Below are positions 1-7,842 of a DNA stretch of 64,000 nucleotides, piece by piece; positions within the stretch are counted from its first letter, which is position 1; every line of letters begins with the position of its first letter. The stretch lies in assembly GCF_000518865.1 (NCBI RefSeq), contig NZ_JAEK01000004.1, positions 1-64,000 of the forward strand, given 5' to 3'. The stretch comes from Bacillus sp. J37 (GTDB lineage Bacteria; Bacillota; Bacilli; Bacillales; Bacillaceae). The notes beneath the pieces are model-generated. The model did not search any database and had not been told where the DNA came from. It saw only the letters and a list, made by a program, of their open reading frames with translations. Position numbers and translations under genes: made by a program.

Positions 1-45
1 ATAACTAGAGATAACTGCCCGTAAAGATCCGATAAGTTTCGCTAA

Positions 46-81
46 CCATCAGTGGGGGATGAAGTAAACCCCCACTGATGG
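46..81 (-). terminator. Perfect 13-bp hairpin downstream of the sensor kinase
   Basis: The 13-bp arms at 46-58 and 69-81 are exact reverse complements around a 10-nt loop, starting 6 bases after the kinase stop codon. No clear U-run follows on either strand, so it may be an mRNA 3' end stabiliser or a weak terminator rather than a classic intrinsic terminator. Confidence 0.55.
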
Positions 82-86
82 AAGTC

Positions 87-1850
87 TCACTTTATACATA
101 AGGTAATTTTCGTTCCGTGTCCTACTTCAGACTCTATCGAAAAAGAAAAGTCAGCTCCATAATATAAGCTTAATCTCCCTAATACATTTTTAAGCCCGAT
201 ACTATGACCATCACTATCTAAAGCAGAATCGTTTCCATCAATTTTCACAGAATGGCATATGTTCGCTATTTCTTCTTCTGACATTCCAATTCCTTTATCT
301 TCTACGACAATAAATAATTGACCATTTTGCAGCATTGTTTTTATTTTAATTTCTGCTTCTTTATGGTGAATAAAACTATACTTGACTGCATTTTCAACTA
401 GAGGCTGTATGATAAATTTAATAATGGAGATAGATTTCGTTTCTTCTGCCTCATCAATTTCACACACTAGTGCACCTTCATATCTTAATTTTAGTATTTC
501 TATAAAACTTCGAATATAAGAAATTTCCTCACCTAATTTCACCACATCTGTTCGGGTGTTCAATGAGTATCTCATCATACGACCTAAATAAATACTTACA
601 TTCATGACTTCTTTCTTCTTTCCTTGAACAGCTAAGCCACCGATGACTTCAAGTGTATTATTTAAAAAATGAGGATTTATTTGTAACAATAATGCCTTGT
701 ATTCTGCATCCTTTCTACGAATGTTTGCTTCATACTCCGTTTCGATTAAATGATTTAATTGCTCAATCGTATGGTCAAAGACTTTTATCACATAACCAAT
801 TTCATGATGATGTGATTTTATGGAAGGCATTACCCGCTTTGCTCCATTGAAATCTCCACGTTCTACAAATTTCATTGCTTTTGTCAACTTCCCTAATGGA
901 CTTACAATATTAGAAGACAATAAATAAGAGGTTAGAATGGTCAACAGAAATATCAAGGCACTTGTGATGAGTAAGTTCTTTTGCAGTTGATCGATTTTAG
1001 CAAATAACTCTGACTTCGTTATTTCACTTATTAAGATCCAATCACCGATTTTTTGTTTTTGAAAGAAAACAAGGTATTCCTCGTCACGATGGTCCACTTC
1101 GACTAAACCCTTTTCTATACCGCTTTTGATATTCTCAAGACTTTTTTTTAAGACCTCCTTGGGGGTATGAACCTCTCCTGGTAAAACATTAATACCATCT
1201 CCATCCAATAAGTAAACTCTGCCATTTTCACCAAGCTTAATTTTATTTAACGCAGTTTCTAGTAAAGAAGATGGAAAACTTACCTTTATAATCCCGGATA
1301 ACTCCAGCATATTCATATCAAATAAAGGGATAAGATAGCCATTTAAGTTTGTTTCCCGCATTTCTTGATGGAGTTGAAAGGAGTCAATATGAGTATTCAT
1401 CCACCTTTGATCATTTACTAAAAAATCTTTGTACCACTCAGTTTTCTGAAGGGAAGGATTATTTCCCCAAGTCCCGGTCCCATCATTAAGAAATATAGAA
1501 ATGGACATATTATTTGAATTGTTTATCATCATGGATGATAACTGCATTTTAAGTTGGTTTTTGATCAATAGCTTTTGTGCATTAGTTGTTGTTTCATCCT
1601 CCTTTTCAGCCTTCAGCCAATCTTGTGTTGCCTGACCCACCAGCACTTGTTTGCCGAGATCTTCCGCCTGAGTTGTAATGGAATCAAGGTATAAAGAATA
1701 TTGATCCATCATTTCAATAGTTGAATCCTTTGTTTGCTGTTCTATGATCGAGGTAAACCAGGAAGGAATGATAATAGATAAAAGCAAGAATGGAATCGTT
1801 AACAGTAAAGTGAAGATTAAAAAAAGTCTATTCCTAAGCGAATAAAACAT
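87..1850 (-). CDS. YesM-type sensor histidine kinase
   Basis: A 587-residue membrane sensor kinase. One N-terminal membrane segment (about residues 8-30) is followed by a roughly 260-residue extracellular sensor region of Cache type, a second membrane segment (about 290-312) and a HAMP linker. The cytoplasmic part has the His_kinase family H-box (LLQINPHFLNNTLE) and a HATPase with DKGIGMSEEE and GIGLKNV-like G boxes. This class usually phosphorylates an AraC-type YesN regulator and senses carbohydrates or peptides. No partner regulator lies on either visible side; one could lie left of the window, although a hairpin follows the stop codon. The start has an AGGAGG site at the right distance. 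The ligand cannot be told from sequence. Confidence 0.9.
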   Translation of the reverse strand: MFYSLRNRLFLIFTLLLTIPFLLLSIIIPSWFTSIIEQQTKDSTIEMMDQYSLYLDSITTQAEDLGKQVLVGQATQDWLKAEKEDETTTNAQKLLIKNQLKMQLSSMMINNSNNMSISIFLNDGTGTWGNNPSLQKTEWYKDFLVNDQRWMNTHIDSFQLHQEMRETNLNGYLIPLFDMNMLELSGIIKVSFPSSLLETALNKIKLGENGRVYLLDGDGINVLPGEVHTPKEVLKKSLENIKSGIEKGLVEVDHRDEEYLVFFQKQKIGDWILISEITKSELFAKIDQLQKNLLITSALIFLLTILTSYLLSSNIVSPLGKLTKAMKFVERGDFNGAKRVMPSIKSHHHEIGYVIKVFDHTIEQLNHLIETEYEANIRRKDAEYKALLLQINPHFLNNTLEVIGGLAVQGKKKEVMNVSIYLGRMMRYSLNTRTDVVKLGEEISYIRSFIEILKLRYEGALVCEIDEAEETKSISIIKFIIQPLVENAVKYSFIHHKEAEIKIKTMLQNGQLFIVVEDKGIGMSEEEIANICHSVKIDGNDSALDSDGHSIGLKNVLGRLSLYYGADFSFSIESEVGHGTKITLCIK

Positions 1851-1982
1851 ATTTCCTCCTGAAATCTAACATTCTATTAACTAGTAATATACACCTTCCA
1901 TTTTCAATTTTAAATAGCCAAAAAGAGAATATTATATGAGGTAAAAACCTAAAATATATATTGCTGTCGCGATCAGGTATAT

Positions 1983-2048
1983 ATGACACTTGTCATACTG
2001 TCCCTATGACACCTATGTCTACAATATTTTATTTCTTCTCTATATAAT
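1983..2048 (+). promoter_or_regulatory. des promoter with two DesR-type boxes
   Basis: Box 1 is ATGACACTTGTCAT (1983-1996), GACA and TGTC two bases apart. Box 2 is TATGACACCTATGTC (2005-2019), the same half-sites four bases apart. A TATAAT -10 lies at 2043-2048 with a poor -35 (TACAAT, 2020-2025), as expected of an activator-dependent promoter. With a start site near 2055 the boxes span about -72 to -36, which fits what is known of DesR binding upstream of B. subtilis des. Assignment to DesR is inference from position and symmetry. Confidence 0.75.
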
Positions 2049-2079
2049 TAAGATACAAACGATGAAGGGAATTAAAAAG

Positions 2080-3081
2080 ATGAGTAAAGAATTGCAAAGA
2101 AATTTAAGGAAGCAAGTTGCTCCCTTTGAAAAAGCCAATACAAAGGCTAGTATTTGGCAACTTATTACAACACTTGGCCCGTTTTTTATTCTTTGGACAC
2201 TTGCGTATCAAAGTTTAACGATATCTTACCTCCTTACCTTTGCGTTTACGGTCATTGCAGGAGGATTCCTTGTACGGATTTTCATTATTTTTCATGACTG
2301 TTGTCACTACTCATTCTTTAAAAATAGAACTGCTAACAAAGTCCTGGGAACGATTACTGGCATCTTAACATTATTTCCATATAGCCAGTGGCAGCATGAT
2401 CACTCAATCCATCATGCAACAAGTGGTAACCTTGATAAACGAGGGACAGGAGATATATGGGTGCTAACAATCGATGAATATCTCGCATCCTCAACTTGGC
2501 GGAAAATAAGCTATAGACTTTACCGTAATCCGTTTGTGATGTTTGGTCTTGGGCCGATTTATCAATTTTTGATTTTAAACCGATTTAATAAAAAAGGTGC
2601 TAGAAAAAACGAACGCTTGAATACGTATTTAACAAATGTTTCAGTAGTAGCTCTAATCGTACTCCTCTGCTGGGCACTTGGTACAGTACCGTTTCTTTTA
2701 GTACAAATCCCGATCTTTATGGTTTCAGGCTCACTTGGAATATGGCTTTTTTATGTTCAACATACATTTGAAGATTCTTATTATGAAGAAAGTGGGGAAT
2801 GGGAATATGTATTAGCTGCTGTTGAAGGCAGTTCGTACTATAAACTTCCAAAACTTTTACAATGGTTATCAGGCAATATCGGGTATCACCATGTCCATCA
2901 TTTGAGCCCGAGAGTACCAAATTATAAACTTGAGGAAGTTCATAATCGTACAGAGCCATTACAAAATGTCCCTACGATCACGTTGGCTACCAGCTTACAA
3001 TCTCTAAAATTCAAACTATGGGATGCACATAACAAACGCTTTGTAGGCTTTAACGCATTAAGAAGCTACCAAAATAATTAA
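2080..3081 (+). CDS. des: Delta5 acyl-lipid desaturase Des
   Basis: A 333-residue membrane fatty acid desaturase that inserts a cis double bond into acyl chains of existing phospholipids to restore fluidity in the cold. The three histidine boxes are present: HDCCH, HDHSIHH and HHVHH, with hydrophobic segments between them. Long stretches match my memory of B. subtilis Des. The reading frame is open from 1990, but that would place the DesR box inside the gene; the ATG at 2080 follows an AAGGGA site and gives the family length. It sits directly upstream of its own two-component regulators, separated by a terminator-like hairpin. Confidence 0.93.
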   Translation: MSKELQRNLRKQVAPFEKANTKASIWQLITTLGPFFILWTLAYQSLTISYLLTFAFTVIAGGFLVRIFIIFHDCCHYSFFKNRTANKVLGTITGILTLFPYSQWQHDHSIHHATSGNLDKRGTGDIWVLTIDEYLASSTWRKISYRLYRNPFVMFGLGPIYQFLILNRFNKKGARKNERLNTYLTNVSVVALIVLLCWALGTVPFLLVQIPIFMVSGSLGIWLFYVQHTFEDSYYEESGEWEYVLAAVEGSSYYKLPKLLQWLSGNIGYHHVHHLSPRVPNYKLEEVHNRTEPLQNVPTITLATSLQSLKFKLWDAHNKRFVGFNALRSYQNN

Positions 3082-3087
3082 CCTAAA

Positions 3088-3155
3088 GAGGATGACACTT
3101 AGCGCATTACGATCCTAATTCATTTGGATAGTAAGATCTAAGTTGTCATCCTTTT
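3088..3155 (+). terminator. Hairpin between des and desK
   Basis: Arms AGGATGACACTTAG (3089-3102) and CTAAGTTGTCATCCT (3138-3152) pair with one bulged base and are followed by TTTT. It would limit read-through from the strongly induced des gene into desK. The arms happen to contain GACA/TGTC half-sites like those of the DesR boxes, but they lie too far apart to be a box. Confidence 0.7.
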
Positions 3156-3220
3156 AAAGCATGGAAAAAATCCATATGATAAAATATCACTAAAATCAAT
3201 CTTTAAAGAAGGTTCAAAAA

Positions 3221-4333
3221 ATGAAGAGAATTTCTCAAATAAGTAATGGCATTTCTCCATATATATGGGCTTTTTTAAGTATTTTACCTTTTTATTTCAT
3301 TTTCCAATCATCTTCTACAGCTGAAATAATTACTGGTATTATTCTAACAATTATGTTTTTTATCACGTTTCGTTATGCTTTTCTCTCTAAGAGTTGGAGG
3401 GTCTATGCTTTCACACTCATTCTCATTGGGATTTCCTTTACATCTACGTACTTGTTTAATTATTTCTACTTTTCCTTTTATATTGCGTATTTTATTGGAA
3501 ATATAAAGGACCGTGTTCACTTTTTGACGCTTTATATTATTCACTTAGTTGCAACAGCAGTAGCCATAAACTTTAGTATTGTCTTACATGAGGAGTTACT
3601 ATTAAAACAATTACCCTTTGTTCTGATTAGCTCCCTTAGTGTGATCTTCTTGCCTTTCAGTATTTACAATCGAAAAGTACGGGACAATCTTCAAGAAAAA
3701 TTAGAGGATGCCAACAAACGAATTTCTGAATTAGTCATTTTAGAGGAGCGTCAAAGAATAGCTCGTGATCTTCACGATACATTAGGACAAAAACTGTCGA
3801 TGATCGGACTTAAAAGTGATTTGGCTAGAAAGATTATCCATAAAGATCCTGAACATGCAAAAAATGAGATGAAGGACATTCAACAAACTGCACGGTCAGC
3901 ATTAAATGAGGTTAGAAATATGGTCTCACAAATGCGCGGGATTCGATTAAAAGAAGAACTGACGCATGTAAAGCAAATTTTAAACGCAGCTCAAATTAAA
4001 TTAGTTTGTGATGAGAATATATCGGTAACAAAAAATGTACCCCTACTAACAGAAAACATTTTAAGCATGTGCTTAAAGGAAGCTGTTACAAATGTTGTAA
4101 GACATAGTCAGGCATCAACTTGCTTTATTTCATTAGAACAAACCCAAACTCAAATTATATTAAAAATAAGTGATGATGGAATTGGTAACACATCCACTGA
4201 TTTTACCAAAGGAAACGGATTAGCAGGGATGAGAGAACGTCTTGAATTTGTTAATGGCTACCTTAGCATTTTGACAGATAACGGTACAGCACTCTTCATA
4301 ACCGTTCCACATGTCGCCAAACAAGCAGATTAG
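3221..4333 (+). CDS. desK: Thermosensor histidine kinase DesK
   Basis: A 370-residue kinase, exactly the length I recall for B. subtilis DesK. The N-terminal 150 residues form four to five membrane segments, the thickness sensor. A coiled linker (EKLEDANKRISEL) leads to the HisKA_3 motif RIARDLHDTLGQ with the phosphorylated His at residue 185. The HATPase has KEAVTNVVRHSQ (N box) and GNGLAGMRERL (G box). At low temperature it phosphorylates DesR; at high temperature it acts as phosphatase. It is followed 11 bases later by desR, so the two are one transcription unit. Confidence 0.95.
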   Translation: MKRISQISNGISPYIWAFLSILPFYFIFQSSSTAEIITGIILTIMFFITFRYAFLSKSWRVYAFTLILIGISFTSTYLFNYFYFSFYIAYFIGNIKDRVHFLTLYIIHLVATAVAINFSIVLHEELLLKQLPFVLISSLSVIFLPFSIYNRKVRDNLQEKLEDANKRISELVILEERQRIARDLHDTLGQKLSMIGLKSDLARKIIHKDPEHAKNEMKDIQQTARSALNEVRNMVSQMRGIRLKEELTHVKQILNAAQIKLVCDENISVTKNVPLLTENILSMCLKEAVTNVVRHSQASTCFISLEQTQTQIILKISDDGIGNTSTDFTKGNGLAGMRERLEFVNGYLSILTDNGTALFITVPHVAKQAD

Positions 4334-4344
4334 GAGGGATACTT

Positions 4345-4944
4345 ATGATTCGTATTATCATTGCTGAAGATCAACAAATGCTTTTAGGCGCCTTAGGTTC
4401 TTTACTTAATTTAGAGGAAGACATGGAAGTCGTAGGGAAAGCTGGTAATGGAAAAGAAGCACTCACTCTTGTTGAAGAATTTAATCCGGACATTTGTATT
4501 ATGGATATTGAGATGCCGGGCATGACTGGTCTAGAGGCTGCTGAACATTTAAAGGAGAAAAGCTGTAAAGTCATTATCCTTACAACATTCTCCCGCTCCG
4601 GCTATTTTCAACGTGCATTAAAAGCAGGTGTGAAAGGGTATCTTTTAAAAGATAGCCCAAGCGAAGAATTAGCCAATTCAATCCGTAGTATCATGGCCGG
4701 AAAACGAATTTATGCTCCTGAGTTAATGGATGATCTATATAGCGAAGAAAACCCTCTAACAGAACGTGAAAAAGAGGTACTTGGCTTAGTCGCAGAAGGA
4801 ATGAACACAAAAGAAATTGCAGATCAACTTAGCATTAAATCAGGCACTGTCCGAAACTATATTTCAACAATTTTAGAAAAGCTCAATGTAAAAAATAGAA
4901 TCGAGGCTATTAGCCAGTCAAAGGAAAAAGGTTGGTTTAAATAA
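4345..4944 (+). CDS. desR: Response regulator DesR (NarL/LuxR family)
   Basis: A 199-residue regulator with a receiver domain (residues 1-118; acidic pair E8/D9, phospho-acceptor D54 in CIMDIEMPG, K in LLKDSPS) and a LuxR-type helix-turn-helix (about 135-195, TEREKEVLGLVAEGMNTKEIA). Phosphorylated DesR activates des. The start has GGAGGG five bases upstream. Its likely target is the pair of boxes at 1983-2019. Confidence 0.95.
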   Translation: MIRIIIAEDQQMLLGALGSLLNLEEDMEVVGKAGNGKEALTLVEEFNPDICIMDIEMPGMTGLEAAEHLKEKSCKVIILTTFSRSGYFQRALKAGVKGYLLKDSPSEELANSIRSIMAGKRIYAPELMDDLYSEENPLTEREKEVLGLVAEGMNTKEIADQLSIKSGTVRNYISTILEKLNVKNRIEAISQSKEKGWFK

Positions 4945-4986
4945 AAGTTAAAAAGAGACTTCAACTTCCTTCCCGAAAACAAAAAA

Positions 4987-5022
4987 AACGCAGCGTTTAT
5001 GGTTCAGACCATTCGCTGCGTT
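4987..5022 (-). terminator. Intrinsic terminator of the small gene at 5038
   Basis: AACGCAGCG (4987-4995) pairs with CGCTGCGTT (5014-5022), with an inner ATGGT/ACCAT stem. Read on the minus strand it is followed by eight T residues. It also closes the region after desR on the plus strand, with a weaker tail. Confidence 0.85.
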
Positions 5023-5037
5023 ATATTAAGAAATCAT

Positions 5038-5211
5038 TTAGTTTGATTGACTATTTGTTTCCCCTTTTAATAGGTTAAAATCTGTAACTGGCATCGTAAT
5101 GATTTTCCCGCCAATCTGGATATGAACGGTATTATCAAAGATTGCTTTTACAATTCCTTTTAATGATATTGTTGAGTCAACAGTAATCGGATTTTTTATA
5201 TTAGCTTCCAT
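5038..5211 (-). CDS. Small conserved-type protein, possibly DUF2187-like
   Basis: A 57-residue acidic to neutral protein with alternating beta-type sequence (TISLKGIVKAIFDNTVHIQIGG), no signal peptide and no membrane segment. The pattern of a short barrel with G-x-V and an N-T-V-x-I strand resembles DUF2187/KOW-like small proteins, but I do not recognise it with certainty. The frame is open further upstream (to 5274), but the ATG at 5211 is preceded by AAAGGTG at nine bases, so that start is chosen. It has its own terminator and stands alone between desR and the LysM gene. Confidence 0.6.
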   Translation of the reverse strand: MEANIKNPITVDSTISLKGIVKAIFDNTVHIQIGGKIITMPVTDFNLLKGETNSQSN

Positions 5212-5541
5212 TCTATGACACACCTTTCTATTAAAATAGGTTTGTGTGAAACGAATAAAAAGTGTTTCAACCAATGTTCGTTTTCAATTAAGTAAAAATG
5301 ATTATATGCTTTATTATAAACCGCTAGAACCCAAAAGTCTCTTGAAATGACTCAAAAATAATCAACAAAAAGCTCCAATTTTCATCATATTAAAAGTCCC
5401 CAAAAATTAGGCTCATCCATTTGAAACGATATGATTATTCATTTCGTCTAATGTACTAAGTACGGCATCTTGAAAAGAACATGTAATTGGACCTCACTCT
5501 TCCAACTCATCCGTATATAGAATAAATATTGGGGGATCAAA

Positions 5542-6474
5542 ATGAAGACAACGAAAGGTTTTATAAAATTAGCAGCTTTAACATTAGGATTAACTGGAAT
5601 TTGGGGTATTTCCAATGTAGAGGCTTCGACACAATATACGATAAAAAAGGGTGACACACTTTATCGTATTGCAGGTAAAAACCAGTTGACAGTATCGCAA
5701 TTAAAACAAATGAACAACCTCTCTTCTTCACTCATTTATCCTGGTAACACATTAACCATCCCAACTACGATTACCATTAATAAAGGTGATACACTCTACA
5801 GTTTTGCAAAAAAATATAACACTACTGTACAACAATTAAAATTCCTTAATCAACTTTCTTCAAATACAATTTATGCAGGAGATAAGCTCATCATTCCTAC
5901 AACCGTTACAGTAAAAAAAGGTGATACCTTATACAGTATTGCAAACAATTATGGTTTATCAATGAAAGAATTAAAAACCATCAACTATTTAACCTCTGAT
6001 ATGATTAAAATTGGTCAGATTCTAAATGTCGCCCAAGCAGGGACCACACCCTTCACACCAACGAATTACCATGCATCTGAAATCATGATCAGTGCTTCTC
6101 CTAAAGAAGGATACAGCTTTGATGCTGAGGAACCTAGACGTTTTATAATAAGTTATGACAAAAATGGTGAATATTTTTCCAGAATTGAAGTGTTGGATGC
6201 AAATGCTACTATTAATGAGATAAGGGAAAACTCAAGGGCATACTTAAAGGACTATAAGATAACTGAATATCCAACCAAAACAAGTTCACACCCCTTTTAT
6301 CAAGATGCTGAATTTTTCCTGCACGGAACATCAAGTAAAACCCAAGTGAATATTGTTATGAAAAAAGTAGATGGTGTTTGGATGCGTATGACGATTCATT
6401 ATTTAAACAAAGAGGAGTCAGAAGGGATCACTCCAAAAATGATTGAAGCATTACAAACAATTAAGGTCAAATGA
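5542..6474 (+). CDS. Secreted protein with three LysM domains
   Basis: A 310-residue exported protein. Residues 1-28 form a signal peptide ending near VEA-S. Three LysM peptidoglycan-binding repeats follow (about 30-75, 76-120, 121-165), each opening with Y/V-T-I/V-KKGDTLYxIA or a close variant and ending in IYPGNTLTIP-like turns. The remaining C-terminal half (about 175-310) has no enzyme motif I know and looks alpha/beta; it contains no NlpC/P60 or 3D-domain catalytic residues. The protein probably sits in the cell wall or spore cortex. RBS GGGGGA precedes the ATG. It is monocistronic. Confidence 0.85.
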   Translation: MKTTKGFIKLAALTLGLTGIWGISNVEASTQYTIKKGDTLYRIAGKNQLTVSQLKQMNNLSSSLIYPGNTLTIPTTITINKGDTLYSFAKKYNTTVQQLKFLNQLSSNTIYAGDKLIIPTTVTVKKGDTLYSIANNYGLSMKELKTINYLTSDMIKIGQILNVAQAGTTPFTPTNYHASEIMISASPKEGYSFDAEEPRRFIISYDKNGEYFSRIEVLDANATINEIRENSRAYLKDYKITEYPTKTSSHPFYQDAEFFLHGTSSKTQVNIVMKKVDGVWMRMTIHYLNKEESEGITPKMIEALQTIKVK

Positions 6475-6510
6475 CCTTGAAATCGTAACAAAACTGTAAC
6501 ATTAAAACAA

Positions 6511-6539
6511 TTGACGATAACAGTAAAATACTTTATGAT
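6511..6539 (+). promoter_or_regulatory. Sigma-A promoter of the riboswitch transcript
   Basis: TTGACG (6511-6516), a 17-base spacer and TATGAT (6534-6539) put transcription start near 6546, about 20 bases before the riboswitch aptamer. Confidence 0.75.
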
Positions 6540-6562
6540 TAACTTAATTAAATAAGTCGTTC

Positions 6563-6659
6563 TCCTAAAGGGGAGTAGCTTTTACAACAAAGTCGTCATT
6601 ACAGAGTGAATCACTCTCGGCTTCGTTGGCAACCTTAACGTTGTTAGCAAGACCTTTAC
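6563..6659 (+). ncRNA. yybP-ykoY manganese riboswitch
   Basis: The conserved landmarks of this class appear in order: AAAGGGGAGTAGC (from 6568), AACAAAGTCGTCA, a variable hairpin (AGAGTGAATCACTCT), GGCTTCGTTGGCA, a second variable hairpin (ACCTTAACGTTGTT region) and GCAAGACCTTT (6648-6657), whose CCTTT pairs with the opening AAAGG as P1. The class binds Mn2+ and usually turns on Mn exporters. The 3' strand of P1 is shared with the first terminator, so Mn binding would permit read-through. The downstream genes are not an exporter. Confidence 0.93.
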
Positions 6660-6686
6660 TTTATTGGTAAAGGTCTTTTATGTTTT
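6650..6686 (+). terminator. Riboswitch expression-platform terminator 1
   Basis: AGACCTTTAC (6650-6659) pairs with GTAAAGGTCT (6667-6676), followed by TTTTATGTTTT. The left arm overlaps the 3' half of aptamer helix P1, the usual switch geometry. Confidence 0.88.
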
Positions 6687-6688
6687 CT

Positions 6689-6722
6689 AAACCTTTACCA
6701 TGACGGTAAAGGTTTTTCTTTT
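6689..6722 (+). terminator. Second tandem terminator behind the riboswitch
   Basis: AAACCTTTACC (6689-6699) pairs with GGTAAAGGTTT (6705-6715), followed by TTTTTCTTTT. It repeats the ACCTTTAC/GTAAAGGT core of terminator 1, suggesting a local duplication. Both must be passed to express the genes from 6759. Confidence 0.85.
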
Positions 6723-6758
6723 ATACCTATAGGATAACGAATAAAGGAGATCACTATA

Positions 6759-6902
6759 TTGGTAAAAAAACGATCAATGGACGAATTAATTAAGAAAAAC
6801 AAAGAAGAGCTTCTTAATGATAAAGATCAACTAGATAAAATTGAAAAACGCCTTGAACAAAAATATGTCAAACAAAGCGAATATATTGGAGGAGATAAAT
6901 GA
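6759..6902 (+). CDS. FbpB-like small basic protein
   Basis: A 47-residue highly charged protein (MVKKRSMDELIKKNKEELL at its start, then a helical KIEKRLEQKY segment). The pattern of a basic start, a LI-x-x-NK-x-ELL helix and an IEKRLE helix resembles the Fur-regulated basic protein B family, whose B. subtilis member works with the small RNA FsrA in iron sparing. The start is TTG with AAGGAGA eight bases upstream. Its TGA overlaps the ATG of the next gene (ATGA), implying translational coupling. It is the first gene behind the Mn riboswitch. The family call is by resemblance only. Confidence 0.7.
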   Translation: MVKKRSMDELIKKNKEELLNDKDQLDKIEKRLEQKYVKQSEYIGGDK

Positions 6903-7288
6903 TGTTACTGAGGAAATATATGTCCCTTTTAGGTGTTGGTTCAGCTGTGATTGACCTAATTCTACCAAAAGACACTTATAAACGCGGTGATTTAATTAAC
7001 GGTTTTTTTCACCTTAAAGGTGGAACAATTGAGCAACAATTAAAAAGGATTGATAGTGATCTTGTTTTAATTGATAGAAATACAGATATAGAGAAAGTCA
7101 TTGATACAGCTACAATCTTATCATCAAAGCTTATCAATCCTGAAGAAGATAGCAAGGTATCTTTCACCTTTAAATTACCAGAAGATATCCCTGCTTCAAC
7201 AGATAGTATTTCATATCGATTTAAAACCCGGCTTACTTTTAATGAAGGGGTTGAAAGTAAAGACCAGGATATCATTCAGGTCATATAA
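6899..7288 (+). CDS. Half-length Spo0M-like (arrestin-fold) protein
   Basis: A 129-residue protein matching the N-terminal lobe of Spo0M: LLGVGSAVIDLILPKD, then RGDLINGFFHLKGGTIEQQL and a DQDIIQVI end that corresponds to the middle of full-length Spo0M (about 258 residues). Spo0M affects sporulation and the cell surface through an unclear mechanism. The second lobe is absent, and the next 150 bases show no continuation in any frame. Either ATG (6899 or 6902) could be the start; GGAGGA lies six to nine bases upstream. It is coupled to the FbpB-like gene and so presumably also Mn-responsive. Confidence 0.8.
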   Translation: MMLLRKYMSLLGVGSAVIDLILPKDTYKRGDLINGFFHLKGGTIEQQLKRIDSDLVLIDRNTDIEKVIDTATILSSKLINPEEDSKVSFTFKLPEDIPASTDSISYRFKTRLTFNEGVESKDQDIIQVI

Positions 7289-7439
7289 GATTTCTTTATA
7301 GGGATAGTGCTATTAACAATTTTCGAAACAAGCTTGTTACCTCACTTACATTAGAGGTGAAAAATCCCCCCAGATTCCATCAAAGTCTTGCTACTACAAT
7401 CCAAAGCTTACCGTTCAAACCATAAAGGGGTGATTAATA

Positions 7440-7712
7440 TTGATGAAACGATTAAAGAGACTTAAGTTTATCATTACTTTTTGGAGATTCCTTCCGTTTT
7501 TAAAGGAGTTCTTCTTCTCCAAACACGTAGAATCTCACAAAAAGATGTTGGGAACTTTACTCATTCTCACATATGCTTTCTTCCCATTTGATTTAATTCC
7601 TGACTATATTTCATTTTTAGGAATTGTGGATGATGTTGTGATTGCGACATTTGTGCTGGATTGGATGATTAAGTTGGCTCCGGAGTCATTGAAAGAGAAA
7701 TATAAACTCTAG
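7440..7712 (+). CDS. DUF1232 (YkvA-type) small membrane protein
   Basis: A 90-residue protein with the DUF1232 signature: a hydrophobic segment carrying PFDLIPDYISFLGIVDDVVI. A basic amphipathic N-terminus precedes it. Members are widespread inner-membrane proteins of unknown function. Start is TTG at 7440 or ATG at 7443, both served by AAGGGGTG. It ends in a strong terminator and could be co-transcribed with the upstream Mn-riboswitch genes, which lie 150 bases away with no terminator seen between. Confidence 0.85.
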   Translation: MMKRLKRLKFIITFWRFLPFLKEFFFSKHVESHKKMLGTLLILTYAFFPFDLIPDYISFLGIVDDVVIATFVLDWMIKLAPESLKEKYKL

Positions 7713-7726
7713 TTAGTTATGAAAAA

Positions 7727-7762
7727 AACGTCCTTCATATCACTATGAAGGACGTTTCTGTT
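7727..7762 (+). terminator. Intrinsic terminator after the DUF1232 gene
   Basis: AACGTCCTTCATA (7727-7739) pairs exactly with TATGAAGGACGTT (7744-7756), followed by TCTGTTTGTT. Confidence 0.88.
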
Positions 7763-7798
7763 TGTTCTCTCTTCCCTTTTGTCCAACATCACTCATCT

Positions 7799-7835
7799 AA
7801 AAAGCCACATTCCAAGTTTATTGAAATGTGGCTTT
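7799..7835 (-). terminator. Intrinsic terminator of ppaC
   Basis: AAAGCCACATT (7801-7811) pairs with AATGTGGCTTT (7825-7835); on the minus strand the stem is followed by a short T run. It starts 8 bases beyond the ppaC stop codon. Confidence 0.82.
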
Positions 7836-7842
7836 AACATTA

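Noticed and set aside
1990-2079. 30-residue N-terminal extension of Des
   Set aside because: It would begin inside a DesR box and upstream of the -10 element, so it cannot be on the mRNA.
7289-7439. Remnant of the second Spo0M lobe
   Set aside because: Translation of the interval in all frames gives no recognisable Spo0M C-terminal sequence before the DUF1232 gene.
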